Shown: positions 9,559 through 19,003, numbered from the stretch's first letter. The stretch: 64,000 bases of DNA from Clostridium sp. AWRP (GCF_004006395.2 NZ_CP029758.2:3100001-3164000), one strand, 5' to 3'. Numbers and translations are program-made. Notes: generated by a model not told the origin, from the letters alone.

Positions 9559-9682
9559 GTTTAAACCCTCCTATTGCCTAAAATCTATTCAATAACCTAG
9601 CTTTTCTAATATATCTAAATTCTATATTAAAGTTAGATGTTTCTATTAAAAGCGTTTACTATTTATCATTTATTTCTATTTT

Positions 9683-9770
9683 ATTATTGTACTTTTTTAC
9701 AAATGAAACAATATTCAGTTGCACAAATATCATTTACCTTTAATATTTCCTTTTTATCTATTTGCATAAC
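9683..9770 (-). promoter_or_regulatory. CdaR-type bipartite box and promoter of garK-garD
   Basis: Distal box GTTATGCAAATAGAT (9770-9756), proximal box TGTGCAACTGAATATTG (9725-9709), -35 TTGTTT (9711-9706), 17-bp spacer, -10 AATAAT (9688-9683). The TGCA centres are 43 bp apart. Confidence 0.75.
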
Positions 9771-9802
9771 TTATTTTTGATCCTACCTCTTATATATAAA
9801 AT

Positions 9803-9840
9803 AGGATTTAGCATTGAACTTAATGTCAATGTCAAATCCT
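9803..9840 (-). terminator. terminator after gudP
   Basis: AGGATTTGACATTGA on the minus strand pairs with TTCAATGCTAAATCCT, with one mismatch and a short loop, about 25 nt beyond the gudP stop. No strong U-tract follows. Confidence 0.65.
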
Positions 9841-9864
9841 ATACTATAATAAAAGTTTTTGTTG

Positions 9865-11220
9865 TTACTTAACAACTTTCATATTTTCGCTTGAATGAAA
9901 CTTTTTACTTAAATCAACAGGTTCCACTTTATCTACTATAAACAGAAACGCCAAAGCTCCAACAACAGCAACTGCAGAAGTATACTCCATGGCTAAATGA
10001 AAATTACCAGTTTTTTGATGTAAGACTCCAAAAATTATTGGACTAACTATACCAGACAAATTTCCACAAAGATTAAGTACACCTCCGACTCTACCTATCA
10101 TACTTTTAGGTAAAACATCACTTAGAGCTACCCAACCTAAGTTAGAAGCCGCATTTGCGAAAAATGCAATTGATAAAATAATTACAGCTACAATAGGTGT
10201 CTTTTCAAAGAAATTCGCTAAACATAAAATGGATGTAAAAAGTAAACCTGCAACTATTGGTACTTTACGAGCCACAGTCAATGATGTTTTTTTCAATAAA
10301 TAATCACTTAAAAACCCTCCAAATAAGACTCCTACCATGGCCATCATGTAAGGTAATATTGCCATAAATCCCGCTTTTTGTATTGGTAATTTTAATCCTT
10401 TTTGAAGGTAAACAATAAACCATGTCATAAAAAAATATAAAGTAGATGCTACCGCAAATTGTGTAATAAAGATTCCCCACACTCTTCTTTGCTTTATTAC
10501 ATATAAAATCTCATTTAATGAAATCTTATCTTCCTTTTTTTCTCCAATTTCATTAGGATTGTAAGCACCATTATTTTTTAGATAATCTAATTCCTCTTGG
10601 TTTATACTTTTACTGTCTTTAGGGTCTCTGTATACAGTCAACCATATGATACCAAAAACGATTGCAATTCCACCAGAAAGATAAAATACTGATTCCCAGC
10701 TTATTTTAGCAACCATCATAGCCAATATAGGAGTAAATACTGCTAATCCTATATATTGTGCAGATGAATAAATGCTTATTGCTCTAGCCCTTTCATTACT
10801 TGGAAACCAAAGTGCTGCTATTTTTGTATTACTCGGGAAAGCAGGTCCTTCAGCTATTCCAATCAATATTCTGCAAACTATAAGTACCATAAATGAAGCA
10901 CCAATCCCTGCAAACAATCCCTGCGAACTAAATGCCATAATAAATGTAAAAAATCCCCATAATACCATAGCTCCACCATATAAGAATCTTGCTCCAATTT
11001 TATCTAATATCATTCCAACTGGTATTTGAACTATAACATAAGACCATGTAAATGCCGAAAATAAGATTCCCAACTGTGTAGAATTTATTTTCAGCTGCTT
11101 TTGAATTGCAGTTCCCGCAACTGATAAATTAGCCCTATCAAGATATGTGATTGCAACAGCCACAAAAAGCATTAGTAATATCAAAAAACGTACTTTTGTA
11201 GGTTTTTTTTCCGTATACAT
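9865..11220 (-). CDS. gudP: MFS glucarate/galactarate transporter
   Basis: 451 residues with twelve predicted membrane segments. It belongs to the anion:cation symporter branch of the major facilitator superfamily, which includes GudP and GarP. Signature parts are ITYLDRANLSVAG in segment 1, the DKIGARFLYGG loop between segments 2 and 3, and IGIAEGPAFPSNTKI. GGAGG precedes the ATG. It stands alone between its own CdaR-type promoter and a terminator. D-glucarate as the main substrate is inferred from family and regulon; galactarate is equally possible. Confidence 0.88.
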   Translation of the reverse strand: MYTEKKPTKVRFLILLMLFVAVAITYLDRANLSVAGTAIQKQLKINSTQLGILFSAFTWSYVIVQIPVGMILDKIGARFLYGGAMVLWGFFTFIMAFSSQGLFAGIGASFMVLIVCRILIGIAEGPAFPSNTKIAALWFPSNERARAISIYSSAQYIGLAVFTPILAMMVAKISWESVFYLSGGIAIVFGIIWLTVYRDPKDSKSINQEELDYLKNNGAYNPNEIGEKKEDKISLNEILYVIKQRRVWGIFITQFAVASTLYFFMTWFIVYLQKGLKLPIQKAGFMAILPYMMAMVGVLFGGFLSDYLLKKTSLTVARKVPIVAGLLFTSILCLANFFEKTPIVAVIILSIAFFANAASNLGWVALSDVLPKSMIGRVGGVLNLCGNLSGIVSPIIFGVLHQKTGNFHLAMEYTSAVAVVGALAFLFIVDKVEPVDLSKKFHSSENMKVVK

Positions 11221-11312
11221 ATTTTTATTCCTCCATGATTGTTTAATAATTAACTTATTATTTACCTAGGTTATTTTAATGCCTTAAGACTTTCATAAAT
11301 GTTTACAAGTTT

Positions 11313-11400
11313 ATTATCATATTTTCCAACACTTCATTCAATGTTCAGCTGCACAAACTTAAATCGTTATCATAAGCATTTTTTCATATATATGCATAAC
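11313..11400 (-). promoter_or_regulatory. CdaR-type bipartite box and promoter of gudP
   Basis: Distal box GTTATGCATATATATG (11400-11385), proximal box TGTGCAGCTGAACATTG (11355-11339), -35 TTGAAT (11341-11336), 17-bp spacer, -10 GATAAT (11318-11313). TGCA centres are 43 bp apart. Between the boxes lies TGATAACGATTTAA, which weakly resembles a catabolite-repression (cre) site. Confidence 0.82.
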
Positions 11401-11480
11401 TCTTTAACTCATATTTGTAAACAGAGATAAATTCAATACAAGGATAACGTATTAATGATTATACTCTCACATATAAATTT

Positions 11481-11515
11481 AGGACTGCTACACTAATAAT
11501 TAGTGTAGCAGTCCT
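11481..11515 (-). terminator. terminator after gudD
   Basis: A perfect 17-bp inverted repeat (arm AGGACTGCTACACTAAT) around a single central base, just beyond the gudD stop. The flanking AAAT/ATTT extends the pairing. Confidence 0.8.
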
Positions 11516-11530
11516 AAATAAAAACATATT

Positions 11531-12880
11531 TTATCTTACTAAACAAGGACGTTTATTATTGAACTTCCAACCTGGAATTAAAAATTGCATAGCAACTGAA
11601 TCATCACGTGCCCCTAATGACATTTTTGTATATAATTCATTAGCTTTCTTGACTTGTTCCATATCTATCTCTACACCCAAGCCTGGTTTGTCTGGGATAT
11701 CTATCATACCACCTACAATCTTAAATGGATCTTTAGTCAAATACTGACCATCCTGCCATATCCAGTGTGTATCAATTGCAGTTACATTTCCTGGAGCTGC
11801 AGCTGCTGTTTGAGCATACATTGCAAGTGAAATATCAAAATGATTATTTGAATGTGAACCCCAGGTAAGTCCAAAATCTCTACAAGTTTGTGCTACTCGC
11901 ACTGAACCTTCCATTGTCCAAAAATGTGGATCAGCTAACGGAATATCTACTGAATGCAGCTGAAGAGAGTGAACCATCTGTCTCCAGTCTGTTGCAATCA
12001 TATTAGTAGCAGTTGGCAAATCAACAGCTCTCCTAAATTCAGCCATGACCTCACGTCCTGAAAAACCATTTTCAGCTCCACAAGGATCTTCGGCATAAGC
12101 CAAAACACCTTTTATGTTTTTGCACAACTTTATAGCTTCATCTAATGACCATGATCCATTGGGATCAAGAGTTATACGAGCGTCTGGGAAACGTTTAGCC
12201 AAAGCTGTTACAGCTTCTATTTCCTTTTCTCCACTTAAAACTCCGCCTTTCAATTTAAAATCTTTGAATCCATAACGTTCCTGTGCAGCTTCTCCAAGTC
12301 TTACAACAGCTTCTGGAGTCATTGCTTCTTCAATACGTAATCGTGACCAATCATCCTTTGAATCAGGTTCACTTACATAAGGTAAATTTGTTTTTTTCCT
12401 GTCACCTACAAAGAATAAATAACCCAAAATCTTAACTGATTTTCTCTGCTGACCTTCACCTAATAATTCGCAGGCCGGTACATTAAGAAATTTTCCCATT
12501 AAATCAAGTAATGCTGCTTCTATTGCAGTAGCTGCATGTATAGTAGTACGCAAATCAAATGTCTGAAGTCCACGTCCACCAGAATCCCTAGATGAAAAAG
12601 TTTCTTTTACATTTCTAATTATTGATTTGTATTTTCCAATACTTTGTCCCACAACTAACGATTTTGAATCCTCTATTGTCTTACGTATAGCTTCGCCTCC
12701 TGGCACTTCTCCAACACCAGCATTTCCTGCATTATCCTTTAAAATCACAATATTACGTGTAAAAAAAGGTCCGTGTGCTCCACTCAAATTAAATAACATA
12801 CTATCATGTCCTGCTACAGGAATAACTTGCATTTCAGTAACAACAGGTGTATTCTTTATCATATTTTTATTGTCATTCAT
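11531..12880 (-). CDS. gudD: glucarate dehydratase
   Basis: 449 residues, enolase superfamily. It dehydrates D-glucarate (and L-idarate) to 5-keto-4-deoxyglucarate using Mg2+. All expected active-site positions are visible with a constant +4 offset from E. coli GudD: K209/K211 (KLKGG), metal ligands D239 (LDPNG), E264 (AEDPCG) and N293 (ATNM), and H343 (GSHSNNHFD). AGGAGG precedes the ATG. It has its own CdaR-type promoter and terminator. A paralogue lies at 16316-17662. Confidence 0.95.
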   Translation of the reverse strand: MNDNKNMIKNTPVVTEMQVIPVAGHDSMLFNLSGAHGPFFTRNIVILKDNAGNAGVGEVPGGEAIRKTIEDSKSLVVGQSIGKYKSIIRNVKETFSSRDSGGRGLQTFDLRTTIHAATAIEAALLDLMGKFLNVPACELLGEGQQRKSVKILGYLFFVGDRKKTNLPYVSEPDSKDDWSRLRIEEAMTPEAVVRLGEAAQERYGFKDFKLKGGVLSGEKEIEAVTALAKRFPDARITLDPNGSWSLDEAIKLCKNIKGVLAYAEDPCGAENGFSGREVMAEFRRAVDLPTATNMIATDWRQMVHSLQLHSVDIPLADPHFWTMEGSVRVAQTCRDFGLTWGSHSNNHFDISLAMYAQTAAAAPGNVTAIDTHWIWQDGQYLTKDPFKIVGGMIDIPDKPGLGVEIDMEQVKKANELYTKMSLGARDDSVAMQFLIPGWKFNNKRPCLVR

Positions 12881-12945
12881 ATTCTAACCTCCATAATAAC
12901 GTTTTCCTTTGTTTTTCAATAAAACTTATATTACTTTATAATATA

Positions 12946-13033
12946 ATTATTATACTTTCAAATTTTCTATTCAATGTTCAATTGCACATATATTAATCTT
13001 TAACGTCAACTTATTTTTATAGATATGCATAAT
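12946..13033 (-). promoter_or_regulatory. CdaR-type bipartite box and promoter of gudD
   Basis: Distal box ATTATGCATATCTA (13033-13020), proximal box TGTGCAATTGAACATTG (12988-12972), -35 TTGAAT (12974-12969), 17-bp spacer, -10 AATAAT (12951-12946). TGCA centres are 43 bp apart. Confidence 0.82.
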
Positions 13034-13073
13034 ACCCTTCAAGTTGTAATTTAATAAAGAAAGAAGCTTTCTA

Positions 13074-14360
13074 TTACAGGTTTCCTTCTTCATTAAATTG
13101 CATATATTCTGGTTCACTTTCCACTTCTAGATCAGGGTAGTTTTTCATTTCATCATAGTAGACCTCTGATAACATAATATGACCAATATGCAAACTGTTA
13201 GGTATTCTTACTATCTTTGGCTCCTTTTTATTAATTTCCACACATGTTCTAATACAAAGCTGTATAGCTTCTTCGTCATTTGCCACAACACAAGGTATCC
13301 TTGCAGATTCCAGTACTGTACTTGTAATACAATTAGGATACATTTTTTCTAAATCCAATTTATCAAACAGTCTTTTTGTTATAACATTTGAAAGTCCTAC
13401 ACCTAAACCATTTCCATGAGATTCTTTACTTATATCAAGCATTGCCGTTCTCTGTACTTTTACACCACCTGATGCATATTTTGTAGAAAATGTTCCTGTA
13501 ATATTAGGATCCACACCTGTTCCACTATAATTTTTTCCTATTTCATCAACAACAAGTACATCACATCTTCCAACTATAATCTTAGGCATATTAGCAAAAG
13601 CCTCTTGTAATAACTTCGGCTCTTCTTCTGCAATTTCATCGCTGTTAACTGCTATTATCTTACATGTCTCATCAAAAGCATTTTCTATACACGGTATGGC
13701 AAAGAGAATTGGTGCATGTTTAATAATTGCATTTCCTATAATAGGTATATTCTTTGCAATATTTTGCATTCCTTGTTCATGAACATGCTCTGCTCCAACC
13801 TGCTTACCTAAACCAACTGCCATCATTTTCATAATTCCACTTTCGTATTTACCTCTAAAGGCATTATGAGGTTTAATACGACATGAAATTATAATGCCAT
13901 CAGCTTCTGCAGCATTTTTATCTATTACCACTTCTCTGCCGTCTTCTGTATGTCCTATCATTTTGACTTCCATAGAAGATTTAATTGGACATCCTAAATA
14001 CTCTTCTGTAAGGCCATAACCTGCTAATAATTCGAGTTGTCCTTCAGCAGTTGCCCCACCATGACTCCCCATTGCAGGAACAACAAATGGATTTGCTCCT
14101 TTAGATGCTACAAAATCTACTATGGATTTTGTTATAATAGCTACATTAGCAACACCTCTGCTGCCAGCTGTAATAGCAATATTCATTCTCGGTTTAATCT
14201 TATCAGAAAATTTCTTTTGTGTTAGTTCTTTTTTTACTAGTTCAGGTATGTTTTTTGATTCAATAATAGGTCGTGGAAAAATTTGCTTTACCTTAAACAT
14301 CCTTGGGATATATACATTTTCCAATAATTTAGATACTATTCCACCTTTTTTTATTTCCAT
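13074..14360 (-). CDS. LarA-type nickel-pincer racemase/epimerase (DUF2088)
   Basis: 428 residues, the long LarA-like form. Residues that fit the LarA catalytic set are H100 (GSHGGAT), H165 (RIKPHNAF), K178 (ESGIMKMM, the pincer-cofactor lysine position) and H192/H194 (AEHVHEQG); this is a hand alignment. LarA homologues racemise lactate and also include enzymes acting on malate, hydroxyglutarate and C2 of gluconate. Lying among glucarate/galactarate genes, it may epimerise a sugar acid at C2, but this is inference. No larB, larC or larE is in the window. It lies downstream of gntP but a hairpin separates them, and no CdaR-type box precedes it. Confidence 0.8.
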   Translation of the reverse strand: MEIKKGGIVSKLLENVYIPRMFKVKQIFPRPIIESKNIPELVKKELTQKKFSDKIKPRMNIAITAGSRGVANVAIITKSIVDFVASKGANPFVVPAMGSHGGATAEGQLELLAGYGLTEEYLGCPIKSSMEVKMIGHTEDGREVVIDKNAAEADGIIISCRIKPHNAFRGKYESGIMKMMAVGLGKQVGAEHVHEQGMQNIAKNIPIIGNAIIKHAPILFAIPCIENAFDETCKIIAVNSDEIAEEEPKLLQEAFANMPKIIVGRCDVLVVDEIGKNYSGTGVDPNITGTFSTKYASGGVKVQRTAMLDISKESHGNGLGVGLSNVITKRLFDKLDLEKMYPNCITSTVLESARIPCVVANDEEAIQLCIRTCVEINKKEPKIVRIPNSLHIGHIMLSEVYYDEMKNYPDLEVESEPEYMQFNEEGNL

Positions 14361-14468
14361 ATTAGCTCTCCTTTTTTATTACATTCATAACATTAAATAT
14401 ATGGTTTTTAGTAAACTTACAATAATCAGCATTAGAACTCTTACTTTTATAATAAAATGTAATATATA

Positions 14469-14506
14469 ATTTAAAAGGCATCTAGTGAATCAGATACCTT
14501 TTAAAT
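14469..14506 (-). terminator. terminator after gntP
   Basis: TTTAAAAGGTATCTG pairs with CTAGATGCCTTTTAAA with few mismatches, 4 nt beyond the gntP stop. It separates gntP from the larA-type gene, though some read-through is possible. Confidence 0.7.
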
Positions 14507-14509
14507 TGA

Positions 14510-15835
14510 CTAATGTACAAAAATATTTAGGATCAAAACACCAATTAAACCAATAACAGAAAGAATACACGTATAACTTGTCCTAGTTTTTATTGCATCT
14601 GCTACTGATAGTCCAAAGTATTCTTTATACATCCAAAATCCAGGATCGTTTACATGAGATGCAAATATACTTCCTGTAGTAACTGCAAGTACCATTAAAC
14701 TACTATTAACTCCTGATGAAGCTGCCAGCGGCATTACTAATCCTGCTGCAGCCGTTACTGCTACAGTAGCTGATCCAAGTGCTGTCCTCAAAATTGCTGC
14801 AATAAACCACGCCAATACTATTGGTGAAAAATTCAATCCTTTTGTTATAGAAACAATTGTATTTCCTACTCCAGAATCAACTAATACCTGTTTAAACGCT
14901 CCTCCTGCACCAATTATAAGAATAATCATTGCAATAGCTTTTACAGACTCACTCATACTCTTTGTTATATCGTCTAAGCTTCTATTGCATCCAAATCCAA
15001 AAGTAAACATTGCAATAATTACTGTAATCATCAATGCTATAGGTGCATCTCCAAAGAACTTAATGTATTTTAAAAGTGAAGATCCTTTAGGAAGAAACAT
15101 TCCACTAAATTCGGAAATAGCTATTAAAATTACAGGTATAATTGCTGTAAATAAGCTCTTTCCAAAACTAGGCATTTCTTCATCTGTAAACAACTTACTT
15201 GTAGTTAAACCTTCTGGTATATGCGTCTTAGCATTTTTTACAATATTTGTTTTTGAAAATAAAATTCCTGCTATTATAGCCCCTGGAATTGCAAGAATTA
15301 GTCCTAAAAGAAGTGTTTCTCCTACACTAGCTTTAAATGCAGAAGCCACAAGAGTTGGACCAGGATGAGGTGGTAAAAAACTGTGTGTTACTGACAATGC
15401 AACAACAGCTGGAAATCCAACATAGATTAAAGGTAACTTTGTTTCCTTAACTATACTATAAATAATTGGTATTAATAGAATGAATGCTGCTTCAAAAAAC
15501 ATTGTGATTCCTACAATAATTGATGTTACCAGCATAGCCCATTGAACTCTTTTCATTCCAAACTTATTAATCAAGGTAGTGGCAATACGCTGTCCAGCTC
15601 CACAATCTGACATAAGTTTACCAAGCATTGCTCCAAATGCAAGTATAAGTATTAAACTATTTAACTGGCCTCCAATACCTTTATACATAGATTTAGTAAC
15701 ATTTCCTAGTGGCATTCCTTCAAGAACACCTACTACCAACGAAACCAATATTAAAGAAATAAATCCATTAAGTTTACAAGGTATCATCAATACCAAAAGC
15801 AATATTACTCCAATACCAACTATAACTAATGACAT
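14510..15835 (-). CDS. GntP family gluconate/sugar-acid permease
   Basis: 441 residues with about twelve membrane segments. GntP-family signatures include GFPAVVALSVTHSFLPPHPG, FGCNRSLDDITKSM and TVAVTAAAGLVMPL. It belongs to the gluconate:H+ symporter group, which also carries other aldonates and hydroxyacids. AAGGAGG precedes the ATG. Its promoter carries the CdaR-type box, so the substrate is probably an acid of this regulon, but which one cannot be told. The transcript leader is about 200 nt, unusually long, and no riboswitch or small ORF is recognised in it. Confidence 0.87.
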   Translation of the reverse strand: MSLVIVGIGVILLLVLMIPCKLNGFISLILVSLVVGVLEGMPLGNVTKSMYKGIGGQLNSLILILAFGAMLGKLMSDCGAGQRIATTLINKFGMKRVQWAMLVTSIIVGITMFFEAAFILLIPIIYSIVKETKLPLIYVGFPAVVALSVTHSFLPPHPGPTLVASAFKASVGETLLLGLILAIPGAIIAGILFSKTNIVKNAKTHIPEGLTTSKLFTDEEMPSFGKSLFTAIIPVILIAISEFSGMFLPKGSSLLKYIKFFGDAPIALMITVIIAMFTFGFGCNRSLDDITKSMSESVKAIAMIILIIGAGGAFKQVLVDSGVGNTIVSITKGLNFSPIVLAWFIAAILRTALGSATVAVTAAAGLVMPLAASSGVNSSLMVLAVTTGSIFASHVNDPGFWMYKEYFGLSVADAIKTRTSYTCILSVIGLIGVLILNIFVH

Positions 15836-16047
15836 GTAAAACTCCTCCTTAATCGTGTTTTATCAAATTATTTAAAATTTTATAACATACTTTGATAAAA
15901 TTATCTCCTAATCTAATAAATTATTTTATTGCAAACATTTACTTTACTTTTAATTTTACTTTTAATACAACCTTGGGATAATCATATGATATACTAAAAT
16001 ACTTAAAATTGAGTACTATAGAATTCTTATAAATACTTTGTAGTTTT

Positions 16048-16136
16048 ATTATCATATTTTTCTATATTCCCTTCAATATTCACCTGCACAAATTTTAATC
16101 ATTATCAGAGTCATTTTTTCATCTATATGCATAAAT
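16048..16136 (-). promoter_or_regulatory. CdaR-type bipartite box and promoter of gntP-type gene
   Basis: Distal box ATTTATGCATATAGAT (16136-16121), proximal box TGTGCAGGTGAATATTG (16090-16074), -35 TTGAAG (16076-16071), 17-bp spacer, -10 GATAAT (16053-16048). TGCA centres are 43 bp apart. The rest of the gap 15836-16315 is AT-rich with no gene seen. Confidence 0.8.
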
Positions 16137-16315
16137 ATTTTTAGAAAATTTCAATTTTTCTCTGAATATTCAATTAAAATATATATAATATATTGCATTA
16201 ATTCTTTTATTTTTACTATATAAAGGATTAAAAAAAAGAGATGTATTAATATAAAATATCCTTAACAAAGGCTTCATTTTATACTAATGCAACTCTTTCT
16301 CTATATATTTATAAT

Positions 16316-17662
16316 TTACCTTACCATACACGGTTTTTTACTATCAAATTCCCAATTGTTTATTAAATACTGCATGGATATAGAATCATCTCTATCTCCA
16401 CAACTCATTTTAGTGTATAATTCATTAGCTTTCATAACCTTGTCTATGTCAACCTCCAAACCAAGCCCTGGCTTTTTAGGAAGTTCTATCAACCCATTAG
16501 ATATTTTATATGGAGTTTTAGTTAAGTATTGTCCATCTTGCCAAATCCAATGAGTATCCATTGATGTAATTTCTCCTGGGGCTGCGGCAGCAACTTGAGT
16601 GAATACTGCTAATGATATATCAAAGTGATTATTTGAATGTGAACCCCAAGTATATCCCCATTCATTACATATTTGTGCTGCACGTACTGCACCATTCATT
16701 GTCCAAAAATGAGGATCTGCTAAAATTATGTCGAGTGAATCTAATAAAAGGCAGTGACCAAACTGGCGCCAATCTGTTGCTATCATATTTGTTGCTACTC
16801 TTAGTCCTGTAGCTCTCTTAAACTCAGTCATAATCTCTCTTCCTGAAAAACCTTTTTCTGGACCACAAGGATCTTCAGCATAAGATAAAGCTGTACCAGC
16901 ATCCTTACATAACCTTATAGCTTCTTCTAAAGACCATGCCCCATTAGGATCTATATTGACGTTAGCATCTGGAAATTCTTTAGCTAAAGCTTTTATAGTT
17001 TCTATCTCCTTTTCTCCTTCAAATACTCCTCCCTTTAATTTAAAATCTTTTACTCCATAACGTTCTTTTACTGCATGAGCCTCTTCGATAATATCTTCTA
17101 CAGTTACCATTCTCTTTCTTCTTATTTTAAACCATGGGTCCTTGCTATTACTTTCATCAATATATGATAAATTCGTTTTATTCTTATCTTCTACGTAAAA
17201 TAAATAACCAAGCATTCTCACAGCATCTCTTTGTTTACCATCTCCAAGTAAAGATGCTACTGGAAGATCCATATATTGTCCTAACAAATCCAGTAATGCA
17301 GATTCAACAGCAGTTTCAGCATGAACCACAAAACACAAGTTTTTTAAATCAAGTTCTTGAATACCTTCCCCATTATTTTGATCCGCACCCCAAGTCTTAT
17401 TTTTTAATTCATATATTATACCCTTATAATCACCTATATGTTTGCCTATAACAAATGGCTTATAATTTTCCAAAGCCTTCCTAATATGCTCTCCTCCATG
17501 TATTTCACCAAGCCCTGTATTACCTGAATTATCTTTTATAATAACTATATTCCTTGTAAAAAATGGTGCATGAGCTCCACTTAATGTTAATGACATACTA
17601 TCATATCCTGCTACTGGAATAACCTTCATATCTGTTACAATAGGTGTACCTTTACTAATCAT
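16316..17662 (-). CDS. glucarate dehydratase paralogue (GudD/GudX type)
   Basis: 448 residues, clearly paralogous to the gudD product. The active-site set is fully kept: K208/K210 (KLKGG), D238 (IDPNG), E263 (AEDPCG), N292 (ATNM) and H342 (GSHSNNHFD), so activity is expected. The region at residues ~90-110 and the loop at ~175-190 differ most, which could alter substrate choice. AGGAGG precedes the ATG. It has its own CdaR-type promoter. It may be the counterpart of the E. coli gudX-gudD pair, or be specific for another diacid such as idarate or galactarate. Confidence 0.88.
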   Translation of the reverse strand: MISKGTPIVTDMKVIPVAGYDSMSLTLSGAHAPFFTRNIVIIKDNSGNTGLGEIHGGEHIRKALENYKPFVIGKHIGDYKGIIYELKNKTWGADQNNGEGIQELDLKNLCFVVHAETAVESALLDLLGQYMDLPVASLLGDGKQRDAVRMLGYLFYVEDKNKTNLSYIDESNSKDPWFKIRRKRMVTVEDIIEEAHAVKERYGVKDFKLKGGVFEGEKEIETIKALAKEFPDANVNIDPNGAWSLEEAIRLCKDAGTALSYAEDPCGPEKGFSGREIMTEFKRATGLRVATNMIATDWRQFGHCLLLDSLDIILADPHFWTMNGAVRAAQICNEWGYTWGSHSNNHFDISLAVFTQVAAAAPGEITSMDTHWIWQDGQYLTKTPYKISNGLIELPKKPGLGLEVDIDKVMKANELYTKMSCGDRDDSISMQYLINNWEFDSKKPCMVR

Positions 17663-17711
17663 ATTAAGCCTCCTCCAAATTCTGTATTTCTATAAAATAT
17701 AAATCATTTAT

Positions 17712-17800
17712 ATTATCATATTTTTTTATTTTTGCTTCAATGTTCATCTGAATAAATTTTAACCGTTATCATAGCTACTTTTATATATATATGCATAAAT
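17712..17800 (-). promoter_or_regulatory. CdaR-type bipartite box and promoter of second gudD
   Basis: Distal box ATTTATGCATATATAT (17800-17785), proximal box TATTCAGATGAACATTG (17754-17738), -35 TTGAAG (17740-17735), 17-bp spacer, -10 GATAAT (17717-17712). The TGTGCA part of the proximal box is replaced by TATTCA, the weakest of the set, while spacing is kept. Confidence 0.72.
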
Positions 17801-17818
17801 ATTTTCCTGATATTATTA

Positions 17819-17850
17819 CAAGTGCAAATAGTACTAAGGTATTTCACTTG
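17819..17850 (-). terminator. hairpin after GldA-like gene
   Basis: CAAGTGAAATA and TATTTGCACTTG pair with one bulged base on the minus strand, 45 nt beyond the stop of the GldA-like gene. It is probably its terminator; no long U-tract is present. Confidence 0.5.
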
Positions 17851-17895
17851 GATAAATGCTAATTATGCTAGTATCTCCTGTTAATGGTTCTAAGC

Positions 17896-18972
17896 TTACC
17901 ACATAGATTGCATACTATTCCAAATTAACTTTTTATCCTCTTCACCACATTTTATTTTACTAGCAATATATTCACCAATAATCCTCAAATTTTTCTCCGT
18001 AGCATCTAATTGTATATCTCTTAATGTAATCGGCAAATTAATGGATCGTAAAAAGCTTTTATATTGCTCAATCTCAGCATTTGAACATCCATTAATTTTC
18101 ATTTGAAGTAATACTCCCAAAGAAACTAATTCTCCATAAAAAAACTTAGCTTGTTGTTCTTTAAAATACTTGGTTATGCAATTATAAAAATAATGTGCAA
18201 TTGCCAACTGATTTCCGCTATTAGCCAAGGACGATGCCATACCAGTTAATACAATATTAGCACAAACTGTGTCCTCTACTTCCTGTGAATTGCAATTATT
18301 GTTTACATCATTTACAGCCTTTCTGCTCATTTCTATATATTTGTTCCAGGTAAATTTCACCATCTGCATAGCTAAAGACATTGAACTTGATTTATTTAAC
18401 TTGAGACAAGATGACATTCTAAACTGAATTTCTGGATACATTGCCATTCCGTTTCCTATCCCAGCCGCCAGCATACGAGAAGGACATTTTTTAGCAATAA
18501 TATTTGTATCTATAATTACACAATCTACTTTATGTTTGAGAAGCATATTATCTAGTACCACTCCATCATCAGAGTATATTACACTAAAACTAGAATAACC
18601 TGCACATTGTGCCGCAGTAGTTGGTACTGTAACAATTTTTTTACTAAAAATATCGGCTGCAGCTTTAGCTATATCTAAAACCTTTCCTCCTCCAATACCT
18701 ATAATAACATTAGCATTAAATTCGTTTGCCTCTTCTCCAATACGGTTTATCTGTGCTATTGTGCAATAGCCACTAAATATATGTACCTTATAATCGATTT
18801 CTTCGCTTTTCAGGCTTTGTTCTATTTTATCAAAGGAAACTCCAAGTGCAGTTTGTCCTCCAATAATAAAAGCTCTTTTTCCAAATTGTTTAACTTCTCT
18901 TCCAACAGCTTCAAGTCCACCAGAAGTTTGAATGTATTTACTGATAAGTCCAATTCCATTCTCCTTACACAT
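17896..18972 (-). CDS. GldA-like iron-alcohol-dehydrogenase family protein lacking metal ligands
   Basis: About 358 residues of the glycerol-dehydrogenase branch of the Fe-ADH fold. The NAD-binding GIGGGKVLDIAKA (residues 92-104) and PTTAAQCAGYSSFSVIY are intact. The three usual metal ligands are mostly lost: the Asp of GIGD is N174 (GIGNGM), the first His is kept (H260, LAIAHYFYN), and the second is Y279 (FFYGELV). I start at ATG 18972, which has AGGAGG 7 nt upstream; the longer frame would begin within the -10 box. Its CdaR-type promoter ties it to the sugar-acid regulon. Whether it still oxidises or reduces anything is doubtful. Confidence 0.8.
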   Translation of the reverse strand: MCKENGIGLISKYIQTSGGLEAVGREVKQFGKRAFIIGGQTALGVSFDKIEQSLKSEEIDYKVHIFSGYCTIAQINRIGEEANEFNANVIIGIGGGKVLDIAKAAADIFSKKIVTVPTTAAQCAGYSSFSVIYSDDGVVLDNMLLKHKVDCVIIDTNIIAKKCPSRMLAAGIGNGMAMYPEIQFRMSSCLKLNKSSSMSLAMQMVKFTWNKYIEMSRKAVNDVNNNCNSQEVEDTVCANIVLTGMASSLANSGNQLAIAHYFYNCITKYFKEQQAKFFYGELVSLGVLLQMKINGCSNAEIEQYKSFLRSINLPITLRDIQLDATEKNLRIIGEYIASKIKCGEEDKKLIWNSMQSMW

Positions 18973-19003
18973 TCTAATACCTCCTCTGCTCTCTTCCAAT
19001 ATA

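Noticed and set aside
15836..16047. Riboswitch in the ~200-nt leader of the gntP-type gene
   Set aside because: The leader is AT-rich with only weak self-pairing and no motif I recognise.
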